DNA of 64,000 nucleotides from Flavobacterium phragmitis (GTDB lineage Bacteria; Bacteroidota; Bacteroidia; Flavobacteriales; Flavobacteriaceae): the NCBI RefSeq assembly GCF_900112575.1, contig NZ_FOMH01000005.1, positions 62,001 through 126,000 on the forward strand, read 5' to 3'. The notes under the pieces were generated by a model. That model had not been told where the DNA came from. It worked only from the letters and a program-made list of their open reading frames with translations, and did not search any database. How positions within the stretch are numbered: position 1 is the first letter of the stretch; every line of letters begins with the position of its first letter. The position numbers and the translations under genes were made by a program. Below are positions 54,463-63,953 of this stretch, one piece after another.

Positions 54463-54511
54463 CTGCGAACCATTTCTTCACAATAAAATCCTAATTAAAA
54501 ACTATTTTAAG

Positions 54512-54519
54512 TACTTTTG
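54512..54519 (+). promoter_or_regulatory. -7 box of the TlpA-like gene
   Basis: TACTTTTG matches TAnnTTTG, with a leader of about 20 bases. Confidence 0.5.
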
Positions 54520-54545
54520 ATTTTACAATTATCGCATAAAACTTC

Positions 54546-55319
54546 ATGAAAAAATCATTCATTATTTTAATCACATTTTTAGTTTCAACTCTTTCTTTCA
54601 GCCAAACTAAATTCGGAAATCCAGAAGTTGATCCCATTCAAATTCAAAAAACTTACCCAGAATGGTCCGTTTATCAGAATAAAAAAATAATGCTTTCGAG
54701 AGATTTTACCGCTTTAGACGAAGCTTCAAAAGAAATCTCAAAAGAAGTTTTTCTAGATAAATTAGCAAACGAAAACTATATTCCAATTCGATTAAAATCT
54801 GAAGAAAGCGCATATGTTTATAAGCTTTTTAAAATTTCACCAAAAACAGACACAAGCATAAAAGCGACAATCAATCAAATTGGTTTTGATGCTTATAAAA
54901 ACTATAAAATGGAAGGAACAGCATTTCCGCAATTTTCTTTTAAAGATCTAGATGGAAATCTAGTAACCAACGAATCCATGAAAGGAAAAATCATTGTGAT
55001 AAAATGCTGGTACATTCACTGCACGCCATGCATCAGAGAATTTCCTCAAGTAAATAAATTGGTTTCAGCATATAAAGACAGAAAAGATATTGTTTTTATG
55101 AGCTTAGCCGAAGATTCAGCAGAACAATTAAAAACATTCTTAGCCAGAAAACCATTATTATATTCTGTAATTCCAGATATGAAAGAGTATATGAATAATG
55201 CTTTACAGTTGAATTCATTTCCAACACATTTTATTCTAAACAAAGAAGGAATGATTGCAAAAGTGCTTCCTAATTTTGAGAGTCTTGAAGTGGCTTTGGC
55301 GAAAGAAAGTAAAATGTAG
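54546..55319 (+). CDS. TlpA-like thioredoxin-fold protein, exported
   Basis: A 257-residue protein with a signal peptide (ending in TLSFSQ), an N-terminal region of about 120 residues of unknown fold, and an AhpC/TSA-redoxin domain. The active site is CWYIHCTPCIREFPQ with a CxxC (CTPC) pair near 161-164, followed by FPTHFILNKEG with the cis-Pro. It probably reduces or shuffles disulfides in the periplasm. No partner is nearby. Confidence 0.87.
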   Translation: MKKSFIILITFLVSTLSFSQTKFGNPEVDPIQIQKTYPEWSVYQNKKIMLSRDFTALDEASKEISKEVFLDKLANENYIPIRLKSEESAYVYKLFKISPKTDTSIKATINQIGFDAYKNYKMEGTAFPQFSFKDLDGNLVTNESMKGKIIVIKCWYIHCTPCIREFPQVNKLVSAYKDRKDIVFMSLAEDSAEQLKTFLARKPLLYSVIPDMKEYMNNALQLNSFPTHFILNKEGMIAKVLPNFESLEVALAKESKM

Positions 55320-55326
55320 TTTTTTT

Positions 55327-55420
55327 AACCATATGAGCTCATATAAGAGATTATAAGTTTTTTTTCTTATAGCAGAAATTATAAGTTTAGTTTAAATGAA
55401 CTTATATCACTTATATGGTT
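55327..55420. repeat. Palindromic repeat, copy 1, left of the RhuM gene
   Basis: The element starts AACCATATGAGCTCATATAA and ends TTATATCACTTATATGGTT. Its last 30 bases (55391-55420) are identical to 56491-56520. The ends are inverted (AACCATAT with ATATGGTT). Confidence 0.75.
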
Positions 55421-55424
55421 GAAA

Positions 55425-56408
55425 TTATTCTTTTTTTAATTTCATTATTTCTCTGTCAAAATCAGATAAATATTCTCTATCTTGGATAATTCTATATTTA
55501 TCGAACTCCATCTCGGCTTTAATTTTTGCTTCTAAATAAGAAATTTTCCCTTTATCATTCAAAATAGGATAACTGGAAAGCTGAAGAAAATTGTTTAGAA
55601 AAACAGTCCAATCTTCCATTTGCATAATAATTTGGCGTTTAGCATAATTTTCAGCCAAATCTAAGTAGGCAGAAACAATTCTGTTTAGTTCTTGGATATG
55701 CGCCTCATTTAAATAATTTTTAGCAACACTGACATCACTTTTCTGAATTTTTCCATTTGGAGCATCTTTCCATGTCGAAAGTCCCATATAGATTTTAGTT
55801 GCATCTGCTTCCGTATAAATAATTTCGGCTGCAGTTTTGCCTGTTATTGCCCAATGAAGTTTATTTTGAACGGTTGCAAAAAAAGTTTTGGTTTCTGAAC
55901 TATCTCTTTCATAATTTGCAGAAAGAGCATAAATATCGGTTATTTTTTGGTAAAAACGTCTTTCGGAAGTTCTAATTTCACGAATGCGCTCCAGTAATTC
56001 TTCAAAATAATCTTTACCGAAAGACTTTCCATTTTTCAGCATTTCATCATTAAGAACAAACCCTTTAATAATAAATTCTTTTAAAGTTTTGGTTGCCCAG
56101 ATTCTAAATTGTGTTGCTTGTTTAGAATTTACTCTATAACCAACTGCAATGATTGCATCTAGATTATAAAATAATGTACTGTAGTTTTTACCGTCAGAAG
56201 CAGTTGCTCGAATTTTTCGAGTAACTGAATCTTTATCTAATTCTTTAGATTTGAATATTTTTCCTAAGTGATATGTTATAGTGTTTGATTCTACTCCAAA
56301 TAACAGAGACATCGCCTTTTGTGAAAGCCAGAAATTTTCATCCAAAAAAGTAACTTCAATATTAATATTAGCTTCAGAAGTTTGATATAATAAAATAGGC
56401 GCTTGCAT
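55425..56408 (-). CDS. RhuM family protein
   Basis: A 327-residue protein of the Virulence_RhuM family, known from pathogenicity islands and accessory regions, with no proven biochemical role. Visible blocks are WLSQKAMSLLFGVESNTITYHLGKIF (a helix-turn-helix-like or KilA/ANT-like start), SDGKNYSTLFYNLDAIIAVGYRVNS, and RIWATKTLKEFIIKGFVLND, followed by a helical C-terminal half with ERRFYQKITDIY and LHWAITGKTAAEII. The gene lies between two copies of a 30-bp repeat, which suggests insertion as a cassette. It could be part of a defence or toxin-type function; that is not shown. Confidence 0.88.
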   Translation of the reverse strand: MQAPILLYQTSEANINIEVTFLDENFWLSQKAMSLLFGVESNTITYHLGKIFKSKELDKDSVTRKIRATASDGKNYSTLFYNLDAIIAVGYRVNSKQATQFRIWATKTLKEFIIKGFVLNDEMLKNGKSFGKDYFEELLERIREIRTSERRFYQKITDIYALSANYERDSSETKTFFATVQNKLHWAITGKTAAEIIYTEADATKIYMGLSTWKDAPNGKIQKSDVSVAKNYLNEAHIQELNRIVSAYLDLAENYAKRQIIMQMEDWTVFLNNFLQLSSYPILNDKGKISYLEAKIKAEMEFDKYRIIQDREYLSDFDREIMKLKKE

Positions 56409-56454
56409 AAGTTCAACTAAAATAAAAAGTGAAGATAAGTAAAATGTAATTTTA

Positions 56455-56520
56455 AACCATATAAGTAATGTAAGAAAGTATAAGTCTATTTTTAAATGAA
56501 CTTATATCACTTATATGGTT
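56455..56520. repeat. Palindromic repeat, copy 2, right of the RhuM gene
   Basis: It starts AACCATATAAGTAATGTAAG and ends with the same 30 bases as copy 1, in the same orientation, exactly 1100 bp away. Confidence 0.75.
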
Positions 56521-56531
56521 TTGTTATTTAT

Positions 56532-58284
<1,753 letters not shown>

Positions 58285-58305
58285 TTTTTGAAATTCCAAT
58301 ATATT

Positions 58306-58349
58306 AAAAATCCCAAATTCCAAATAAAACTTGGAGTTTGGGATTTTTT
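58306..58349 (+). terminator. Intrinsic terminator after the ABC-F gene
   Basis: AAAAATCCCAAATTCCAA (58306-58323) pairs with TTGGAGTTTGGGATTTTT (58331-58348) including one G-U pair, then T. Confidence 0.9.
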
Positions 58350-58365
58350 GTGTTTAAAAATATAG

Positions 58366-58424
58366 CCACTAATTACACGAATTTCCACGAATTAAATTTG
58401 TGCTAATTTGTGTAATTTGTGGCA
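58366..58424. repeat. Inverted repeat GCCACTAATTACACGAATT / AATTTGTGTAATTTGTGGC
   Basis: The two arms face each other over a short AT-rich centre with a few mismatches. This is a widespread kind of Bacteroidota intergenic palindrome. Confidence 0.6.
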
Positions 58425-58463
58425 AAAAAAAACAATCCCGCTATAAAAATGGAATTTGGGATT
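58424..58463 (-). terminator. Terminator of the small lipoprotein gene
   Basis: On the minus strand AATCCC (58463-58458) pairs with GGGATT (58439-58434), followed by GTTTTTTTTT. The stem is short. Confidence 0.5.
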
Positions 58464-58484
58464 TTTTATTTGTTTATTTTACTA

Positions 58485-58658
58485 CTATTTGCTGCCGAAC
58501 ATTTTAGCGAAAATCCAGATAATAATCGCAATAATAAAAATTACGATAAAAATTCCGAATCCCATTCCGGCTTTAAAAATGTCTCCAACTAATTCACAGC
58601 TTGTAAATGAAAACAGTATTACAAATACCATTAACAATCTTAGTATTTTATTTTGCAT
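58485..58658 (-). CDS. 57-residue lipoprotein with one membrane helix
   Basis: This short gene is easily missed. Reading from the ATG at 58658 it codes MQNKILRLLMVFVILFSFTS then CELVGDIFKAGMG, and a hydrophobic helix GIFIVIFIIAIIIWIFAKMF, ending GSK. FTSC is a good lipobox with Cys 21. From memory, close relatives are common in Flavobacterium. It lies between terminators and a toxin-antitoxin pair. A 74-residue frame on the plus strand covers the same bases and looks like its shadow. Confidence 0.7.
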   Translation of the reverse strand: MQNKILRLLMVFVILFSFTSCELVGDIFKAGMGFGIFIVIFIIAIIIWIFAKMFGSK

Positions 58659-58770
58659 GACTTCTGATGTTTTAAATTGATATTTAAAATTACTTCAGGA
58701 ATCAGGAAAATGTATTACAGAATTTTTTGGAAATGTTTTAGGATTTGGATTTGAATTTGAATAATTGTTA

Positions 58771-59064
58771 TTAAAGATGATTTTCTATATCCATCATTTG
58801 ATGTAAAATTCTAATAATTTCTATTTGGTCCTCTTTTATATTGATCTTATAGAAAATCAGATGTGATTTAATCTTACTGCGAAAATATCCTTTTCTGATA
58901 TAATTTACATCCTTTCCGGATTTTGGATTTAAACATAAATATTCGATTTCATCCATTATTAGATCTACATATCTATGAGCTTGTTCACGTGACCAGTTTT
59001 CAAAAGTATATAACCATATTTTCTCTAAATCATAAGATGCTTCATTACTGATCTTATAATTCAT
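58771..59064 (-). CDS. parE: RelE/ParE-family toxin
   Basis: A 97-residue toxin of the ParE/RelE fold: MNYKISNEASYDLEKIWLY, FENWSREQAHRYVDLI, LCLNPKSGKDV, YFRSKIKSHLIFYKI and EIIRILHQMMD. The last block (RILHQ..D) is typical of ParE. The start is the ATG at 59064, overlapping the antitoxin gene by 11 bases, rather than the TTG at 59085. ParE toxins act on gyrase; RelE-type mRNA cleavage is less likely as the usual catalytic residues are not evident. Confidence 0.88.
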   Translation of the reverse strand: MNYKISNEASYDLEKIWLYTFENWSREQAHRYVDLIMDEIEYLCLNPKSGKDVNYIRKGYFRSKIKSHLIFYKINIKEDQIEIIRILHQMMDIENHL

Positions 59065-59308
59065 TGTCAGGATATTTTTTGTCAAGATTATTCAAAAAAG
59101 AAACACGATCGAAATCTTTTACAAATCCAGATTTTTCACCTTTTTTCAATTCTTTAATTAGCTCACTTTTTTTTGATTCTTCTTCTTCAAACATTCTCAG
59201 AGCTGTACGGATAACTTCACTCGCGGATGAAAATCTTCCGCTTTTTATCTGAGAACTTATAAAGTTATCAAAATAATCACCTAATAATATTGATGTGTTT
59301 TTTGGCAT
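59054..59308 (-). CDS. parD: ParD-family antitoxin
   Basis: An 84-residue ribbon-helix-helix protein: NTSILLGDYFDNFISSQIKSGR and FSSASEVIRTALRMFEEEE form the DNA-binding dimer part, and the C-terminal tail (GEKSGFVKDFDRVSFLNNLD) binds the toxin. It precedes and overlaps parE, the standard order. Its promoter carries a perfect palindrome between the -33 and -7 elements, consistent with self-repression. Confidence 0.9.
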   Translation of the reverse strand: MPKNTSILLGDYFDNFISSQIKSGRFSSASEVIRTALRMFEEEESKKSELIKELKKGEKSGFVKDFDRVSFLNNLDKKYPDNEL

Positions 59309-59324
59309 GACTAAAAAAATTTAT

Positions 59325-59356
59325 CAAATATACCAATAATTGGTATGTTTTGCAAA
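59325..59356 (-). promoter_or_regulatory. parDE promoter with palindromic operator
   Basis: On the minus strand TTTG (59356-59353), 20 bp, TATATTTG (59332-59325). The palindrome ATACCAAT-A-ATTGGTAT (59330-59346) fills the spacer and touches the -7 box. Transcription would start near 59318. Confidence 0.75.
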
Positions 59357-59443
59357 AAAAAAGAGCTATTAGATCGACTAATATTATAGAGATGGAATTT
59401 AGTCCAGTTAGACAAAAAAGAAATGTTATTTGGTTATCCTAAA

Positions 59444-59848
59444 TCATTCCCTTGTTACTTTTCGTAATCTAGGCCCTTCATTATCATAAATATAAATGTA
59501 CCACTGAACATATGGGTCTAGAATAAAAATAGGATGAATAATAAAATCATCTTCTCGATCACTATTAAGAGGAATAATTACACATTCTAAATCGTATGCC
59601 TCAATTTGTTTCCATCCAAGGCTGGTATTTAAGTAGTTTTTTATCCCATTATTAGTCATTTCAATTATTTCATTATGATGATTAATAAAATACAATAACC
59701 TATTTTTTATTTCTAGCCAATTAATATCTCCTGCGTCATCAAAAGTAAATTCATGGTCTATTTCATTTATCAATAAATTACCAAACCAACTACTTTCAAA
59801 ATATTGTTTAAATTCTATTTTGTACTCTTTGTTTAATTCAATAGTCAT
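59444..59848 (-). CDS. Hypothetical protein
   Basis: I do not recognise this 134-residue acidic protein with clear composition (IELNKEYKIEFKQYFESSWFG, FTFDDAGDINWLEIKNRLL, PIFILDPYVQWYIYIYDNEG). It is soluble, without signal peptide. The features resemble small immunity-type or DUF proteins often found in accessory regions, but there is no toxin partner beside it. Upstream of it is a gap up to the pyrR promoter. Confidence 0.55.
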   Translation of the reverse strand: MTIELNKEYKIEFKQYFESSWFGNLLINEIDHEFTFDDAGDINWLEIKNRLLYFINHHNEIIEMTNNGIKNYLNTSLGWKQIEAYDLECVIIPLNSDREDDFIIHPIFILDPYVQWYIYIYDNEGPRLRKVTRE

Positions 59849-60006
59849 TATTACGATTATTTAAAATTGTGATTGACTAGTTTATATGTTTTGCTAAAAA
59901 CATATTTTAAAACTTAAAAATATCTATAAAAAAGTGGAATTTTATTTACAAAATAGAAAAGAAATATTTCCAACCCCAACACCCCAACAAATAAAATCAG
60001 ATTCCG

Positions 60007-60014
60007 TATATTTG
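60007..60014 (+). promoter_or_regulatory. -7 box of pyrR
   Basis: TATATTTG matches TAnnTTTG exactly. Transcription near 60020 supports the ATG at 60039. Confidence 0.55.
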
Positions 60015-60038
60015 CGCAACCAAACATTACAATCACTT

Positions 60039-60578
60039 ATGAGTCAAAAAGTATTACTTAATTCGAAAGAAGTTACTATCATACTCCATCGTTTGGCTTG
60101 TCAGTTAATCGAAAAACATCTTGATTTCTCTAATACAATTTTGGTTGGAATTCAGCCAAGAGGAGTTTTTTTAGCTGAACGTTTAAAACAAATATTAGAA
60201 AACGAATACCAAGTTCCTGAAATTTCTTTAGGATACTTGGATATCACTTTTTTTAGAGATGATTTCCGTCGTACTGATAAACCGCTTGAAGCCAATAAAA
60301 CCCAAATCAATTTTATAGTCGAAGACAAAAAAGTCATTTTTATTGATGACGTTTTGTTTACTGGAAGAAGCATTCGTTCGGCTTTAACTGCCATTCAATC
60401 TTTCGGAAGACCCTCAGAAATTGAATTATTGGTTTTAATTGACAGACGTTTCAGCCGTCATTTACCAATTCAGCCAGATTATCGCGGTCGTCAGGTAGAT
60501 GCGATTAATGGAGAAAAGGTAATTGTAAGCTGGAAAGAAAATGATGGTGAAGATGTTGTTCATTTGGTTACCAATTAA
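60039..60578 (+). CDS. pyrR: Bifunctional pyr operon regulator / uracil phosphoribosyltransferase
   Basis: A 179-residue PRT-fold protein. The PRPP loop VIFIDDVLFTGRSIRSAL, VGIQPRGVFLAERL and GYLDITFFRDDFRR are PyrR marks. PyrR binds UMP and pyr mRNA in Gram-positives, and also makes UMP from uracil. Here the gene leads a pyrR-orf-pyrB cluster. No clear PyrR-type RNA site is seen between the genes. The frame is open to 59934, but the promoter lies inside this extension, so the ATG at 60039 (MSQKVLLNSKEV) is used. Confidence 0.92.
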   Translation: MSQKVLLNSKEVTIILHRLACQLIEKHLDFSNTILVGIQPRGVFLAERLKQILENEYQVPEISLGYLDITFFRDDFRRTDKPLEANKTQINFIVEDKKVIFIDDVLFTGRSIRSALTAIQSFGRPSEIELLVLIDRRFSRHLPIQPDYRGRQVDAINGEKVIVSWKENDGEDVVHLVTN

Positions 60579-60608
60579 AATGAATCGTTAAAAATTGAAA
60601 ATACAATC

Positions 60609-61250
60609 ATGACAGAGAACGAAGAGTTTATTTATGAATCAATTTTTAACCAGGTAAGAATGGGATTTCTTTCTGTTGATGATATTAAAGACAACATCAT
60701 GGAAGAAATTGAAGATAATGAATTTGAAGAAGAAATTTCAGAAGCTTGGGCTTTTGAAAAAATCGACGAAGAATACCAAAAGTTACTTGCAGAAAGTAAA
60801 CAATGGAAAAGCCCGACTGATACCGAAAGACTAATAAACGCGTTTGATGAATTATGCGATCAGAATATCGTAGCGCTTCACAATGCAGGTTACACTACAA
60901 GTGATGGCGAATATGAAGTGGTTGAGGTAGAAAGAGAGCTTCGTGAAAATGGAGTTACATCTGACGGCTACTGTTTTTATCACGAACAAGATTTAGCGAG
61001 AGCGATTGATCCTGAAAATCCAAGTTTGTATATCGCTTTTCAAAAAGTTGATAACTCTGATCCAGCAGTTACAATTGAAGTTGGAAAGAAAGTTGCCGAA
61101 GTTCTGAGAAATAATGGTTTTGAGGTAAAATGGGAAGAAACTGCTTCTCGAAAAATTGAAATTCCAAATTTCAGATGGCAGCAGGTTTATAATGAAGATT
61201 CGAGAGACCTTCAGGATTATGGAGAAGTTGTAGAGAGAATGATCGAATAG
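60609..61250 (+). CDS. Conserved hypothetical acidic protein (DUF6891-like)
   Basis: A 213-residue soluble acidic protein. Two regions are seen: a Glu-rich helical N-terminal part (to about 70) and a C-terminal domain with YEVVEVERELRENG, GYCFYHEQDLARAI and PSLYIAFQ. I associate this pattern with DUF6891, without known function. It is placed 30 bp after pyrR and 80 bp before pyrB, so it is read with the pyrimidine genes but may not belong to the pathway. Confidence 0.65.
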   Translation: MTENEEFIYESIFNQVRMGFLSVDDIKDNIMEEIEDNEFEEEISEAWAFEKIDEEYQKLLAESKQWKSPTDTERLINAFDELCDQNIVALHNAGYTTSDGEYEVVEVERELRENGVTSDGYCFYHEQDLARAIDPENPSLYIAFQKVDNSDPAVTIEVGKKVAEVLRNNGFEVKWEETASRKIEIPNFRWQQVYNEDSRDLQDYGEVVERMIE

Positions 61251-61329
61251 AGTAGCTGCTCTTTAAAGAAGCATGGAATGAAACCCGTTTTTCATTCGGA
61301 ATTTGACCAATAATATTAAAGAAACAACA

Positions 61330-62256
61330 ATGAAAGAATTAAGCGTAAATCATTTATTAGGAATAAAATACATTAACGAAAATGATATTAACCTGATTTT
61401 TGAAACGGCAGATCATTTTAAAGAAGTCATTAACCGACCGATTAAAAAAGTTCCTTCATTACGAGATATCACCATTGCTAATATTTTCTTTGAAAACAGT
61501 ACCAGAACCAAACTTTCGTTTGAATTAGCGCAGAAACGTTTATCTGCTGATGTCATCAGTTTTTCTGCAGCTCAATCATCCGTTAAAAAAGGAGAAACCC
61601 TGATTGATACTGTAAATAATATCCTTTCGATGAAAGTGGATATGGTTGTAATGCGCCACTCCAATCCCGGAGCGGCTTATTTTTTATCTAAAAATGTCAA
61701 AGCCAGTATCGTAAACGCTGGAGACGGAGCACACGAACATCCGACACAAGCTTTGTTGGACAGTTATTCTATCAGAGAAAAACTGGGAGATGTTGCAGGA
61801 AAAAAAGTAGTTATTGTAGGTGATATTCTGCATTCGCGTGTAGCGCTTTCAAACATATATGCTTTGCAGATGCAAGGCGCAGAAGTAAAAGTTTGTGGAC
61901 CAAAAACGTTGATTCCGAGATATATTGAATCTTTAGGTGTAAAAGTTGAACCGAATTTACGCAAAGCGCTAGAATGGTGCGACGTTGCGAATATGCTACG
62001 TGTGCAAAACGAACGTATGGATGTGAATTTCTTCCCATCAACGCGCGAGTACGCACAACAATACGGAGTAGACAAACCGCTTTTGGATTCGCTAGGAAAA
62101 GAAATCGTAATCATGCACCCGGGACCAATCAATAGAGGAGTAGAGATTACTTCTGAAGTGGCCGATTCGGATCATTCAGTAATCTTAAATCAGGTGGAGA
62201 ATGGTGTTGCAATTAGAATGGCGGTTATTTATTTACTGGCTTCTAAGATTCAGTAG
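61330..62256 (+). CDS. pyrB: Aspartate carbamoyltransferase, catalytic subunit
   Basis: Second step of pyrimidine synthesis: carbamoyl phosphate plus aspartate to carbamoyl aspartate. At 308 residues it has the normal length. Motifs are FFENSTRTKLSFELAQKRL (carbamoyl phosphate site), VMRHSNPGAAYFL, HEHPTQALLD and MHPGPINRG. The ATG at 61330 replaces the TTG at 61303. No pyrI follows, so it is the trimeric class without regulatory subunit, or pyrI lies elsewhere. Confidence 0.97.
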   Translation: MKELSVNHLLGIKYINENDINLIFETADHFKEVINRPIKKVPSLRDITIANIFFENSTRTKLSFELAQKRLSADVISFSAAQSSVKKGETLIDTVNNILSMKVDMVVMRHSNPGAAYFLSKNVKASIVNAGDGAHEHPTQALLDSYSIREKLGDVAGKKVVIVGDILHSRVALSNIYALQMQGAEVKVCGPKTLIPRYIESLGVKVEPNLRKALEWCDVANMLRVQNERMDVNFFPSTREYAQQYGVDKPLLDSLGKEIVIMHPGPINRGVEITSEVADSDHSVILNQVENGVAIRMAVIYLLASKIQ

Positions 62257-62323
62257 TTTATAAGTATTCAGTGTTCAGTTTTGAGTATTCAGTCGTTGTA
62301 GCAGTTTTCGGTTTTGAAATGAG

Positions 62324-62404
62324 TGTCACACTGAGCGGAGTCGAAGTGCTTTTATAAACAGATTTGCTTTGCAAACGTGGGCTTCGACTCCGCTCAGCCT
62401 GACA
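62324..62404. repeat. REP-like hairpin with GAGCGGAGTCGAAG arms
   Basis: The left arm 62324-62346 and right arm 62382-62404 pair almost perfectly (core CTGAGCGGAGTCGAAG with CTTCGACTCCGCTCAG). The loop has its own small stem (TTTGC-TTT-GCAAA). Related copies are at 18336 and 63888. Confidence 0.8.
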
Positions 62405-62488
62405 AACTTGAAACTTCGAACATGAAACTTGAAACAACAAAAAAACTTATTAAATTAGCATAATAAATATAAGCCCACAAATTATAAA

Positions 62489-62818
62489 ATGAAAGTAGAT
62501 CAAAAAGGACATACCGTTACAATTAAAGACACTCAAGGAGATGTAAATGCTTTCTTGGAAAAAGTAACGCAGCAATTTAAAACTTTTGAAAAGCACAATA
62601 TTATAATCGATTTGTCTTCTGACGAAGTTTCGGAAAATGATTTGAAACTTTTTTTACCACTTTCAAAAACTCATAAAAAAGCTAAAAAATCGTTTGTAAT
62701 TGTAGCATCTGATCTTGATTTTAATGCTATTTCAGATAAATTAGTTGTAGTGCCTTCGCTTTTAGAAGCACACGATATTATCGAAATGGAAGAAATAGAG
62801 AGAGACTTAGGATTTTAG
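62489..62818 (+). CDS. Small STAS-like protein upstream of ribonuclease Z
   Basis: A 109-residue soluble protein with alternating strands and helices: HTVTIKDTQGDVNAFLEKV, NIIIDLSSDEVSENDLKLFL, KSFVIVASDLDF and VVPSLLEAHDIIEMEEIERDLGF. The pattern looks like a STAS or anti-anti-sigma fold, without a clear phosphorylatable Ser. It precedes rnz by 105 bases and may be cotranscribed. Function unknown. Confidence 0.6.
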   Translation: MKVDQKGHTVTIKDTQGDVNAFLEKVTQQFKTFEKHNIIIDLSSDEVSENDLKLFLPLSKTHKKAKKSFVIVASDLDFNAISDKLVVVPSLLEAHDIIEMEEIERDLGF

Positions 62819-62894
62819 ATTTCAGATTTTAGACTTTAGATTTTAGATTATAACTGAATCTAAAATATTTACAGCAATTCTAAAATATTTTACC

Positions 62895-62921
62895 AATCTA
62901 AAATCAACAATCTAAAATCTA
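62895..62921 (+). repeat. AATCTAAAATCAACAATCTAAAAT leader repeat
   Basis: TCTAAAATCAACAATCTAAA lies directly before the rnz start. The same segment occurs before the start at 15178 (15150-15176) and at 63970-63990. Confidence 0.6.
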
Positions 62922-62923
62922 AA

Positions 62924-63829
62924 ATGAAATTAACAATACTTGGCTGTTACGCCGCAACTCCCAGAACACTTACCAACCCGACCGCACAGGTTTTAGAAAT
63001 TAGAAACAGATTATTTTTAATTGACTGTGGCGAAGGAACTCAGGTACAGCTTCGAAAGAATAAAATTAAATTTTCGAAGATCAATCACATTTTTATTTCA
63101 CATCTTCACGGAGATCATCTTTATGGATTGATTGGAACGATTTCGACTTTTTCCCTTTTAGGAAGAACCACAGATTTACATATTTATGGACCAAAAGGAA
63201 TTAAAGAATTAATTCTGCTTCAATTGAAATTGACAGAATCCTGGACAACTTACAGTCTGTTTTTTCATGAGCTGGAATCAAAGGAAAGTGAAGTGATTTT
63301 TGAAGATGCTAAAGTCATTGTAAAAACAATTCCACTGAAACATCGTGTTTATACAAATGGCTATTTGTTTCAAGAAAAACCCGCTGAACGAAAACTGAAT
63401 GTAGAAGCTGTCCAATACTATAATGTTCATGTAGCTTATTATCAAAAAATAAAAAACGGCGGTAATGTTACTTTAGATGACGGAACTGTTATCGAAAATG
63501 AAAAACTAACTTTCGATCCTGAACCGGCAAAAAGTTATGCGTTTTGTTCTGATACTGTTTACAATGAAGAAGTAATTCCGATTATAGCGAATACAGATGT
63601 TTTGTATCACGAATCTACTTTTTTAGATTCGGAAGCAAGACTGGCAGAAAAAACGCTGCATTCAACTGCAAGAGAAGCGGCGACTATTGCTTTAAAAGCA
63701 AATGTCAAACAATTAATTTTAGGACATTACTCTACACGTTATGACGGTTTAGAGCCATTTAAAAAAGAAGCAGAACAAGTTTTTCCAAATGTGCTTTTAG
63801 CAGATGATGGATTGAGTTTTGATCTTTAA
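62924..63829 (+). CDS. rnz: Ribonuclease Z
   Basis: A 301-residue metallo-beta-lactamase-fold nuclease that trims the 3' end of tRNA precursors. The zinc motif HLHGDH, the early LIDCGEGTQVQLRK, FCSDTVYNEE, YHESTFLDSEARLAEKTLHSTAREAA and LILGHYSTRY are the RNase Z blocks, and it lacks the flexible-arm extension of long forms. Complete. The start ATG directly follows the dispersed leader repeat. Confidence 0.95.
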   Translation: MKLTILGCYAATPRTLTNPTAQVLEIRNRLFLIDCGEGTQVQLRKNKIKFSKINHIFISHLHGDHLYGLIGTISTFSLLGRTTDLHIYGPKGIKELILLQLKLTESWTTYSLFFHELESKESEVIFEDAKVIVKTIPLKHRVYTNGYLFQEKPAERKLNVEAVQYYNVHVAYYQKIKNGGNVTLDDGTVIENEKLTFDPEPAKSYAFCSDTVYNEEVIPIIANTDVLYHESTFLDSEARLAEKTLHSTAREAATIALKANVKQLILGHYSTRYDGLEPFKKEAEQVFPNVLLADDGLSFDL

Positions 63830-63887
63830 AGTTGCTAAGATTCTAAGATGTTGAGATTCTAGGTTTTAGAACTTACATAATATAGAT

Positions 63888-63953
63888 GCCACCCTGAGCG
63901 GAGTCGAAGGGCTTTTGCAGTACGAGAGGGCTTCGACTTCTCTCGGCACGACA
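63888..63953. repeat. REP-like hairpin, diverged copy
   Basis: CACCCTGAGCGGAGTCGAAGG on the left faces CTTCGACTTCTCTCGGCACG on the right. It is a diverged copy of the element at 62324. Confidence 0.7.

Noticed and set aside
55327..56520. Insertion sequence or prophage around the RhuM gene
   Set aside because: No transposase, integrase or phage gene is present; only repeats and a single gene are seen, so I report a possible cassette and not an IS.
58456..58680. 74-residue plus-strand frame
   Set aside because: It is the reverse of the well-formed 57-residue lipoprotein gene; its composition (Ile/Asn/Lys) is that of a shadow frame.
59934..60038. N-terminal extension of PyrR
   Set aside because: A perfect -7 box at 60007 lies within it and the conserved protein begins at the ATG at 60039.
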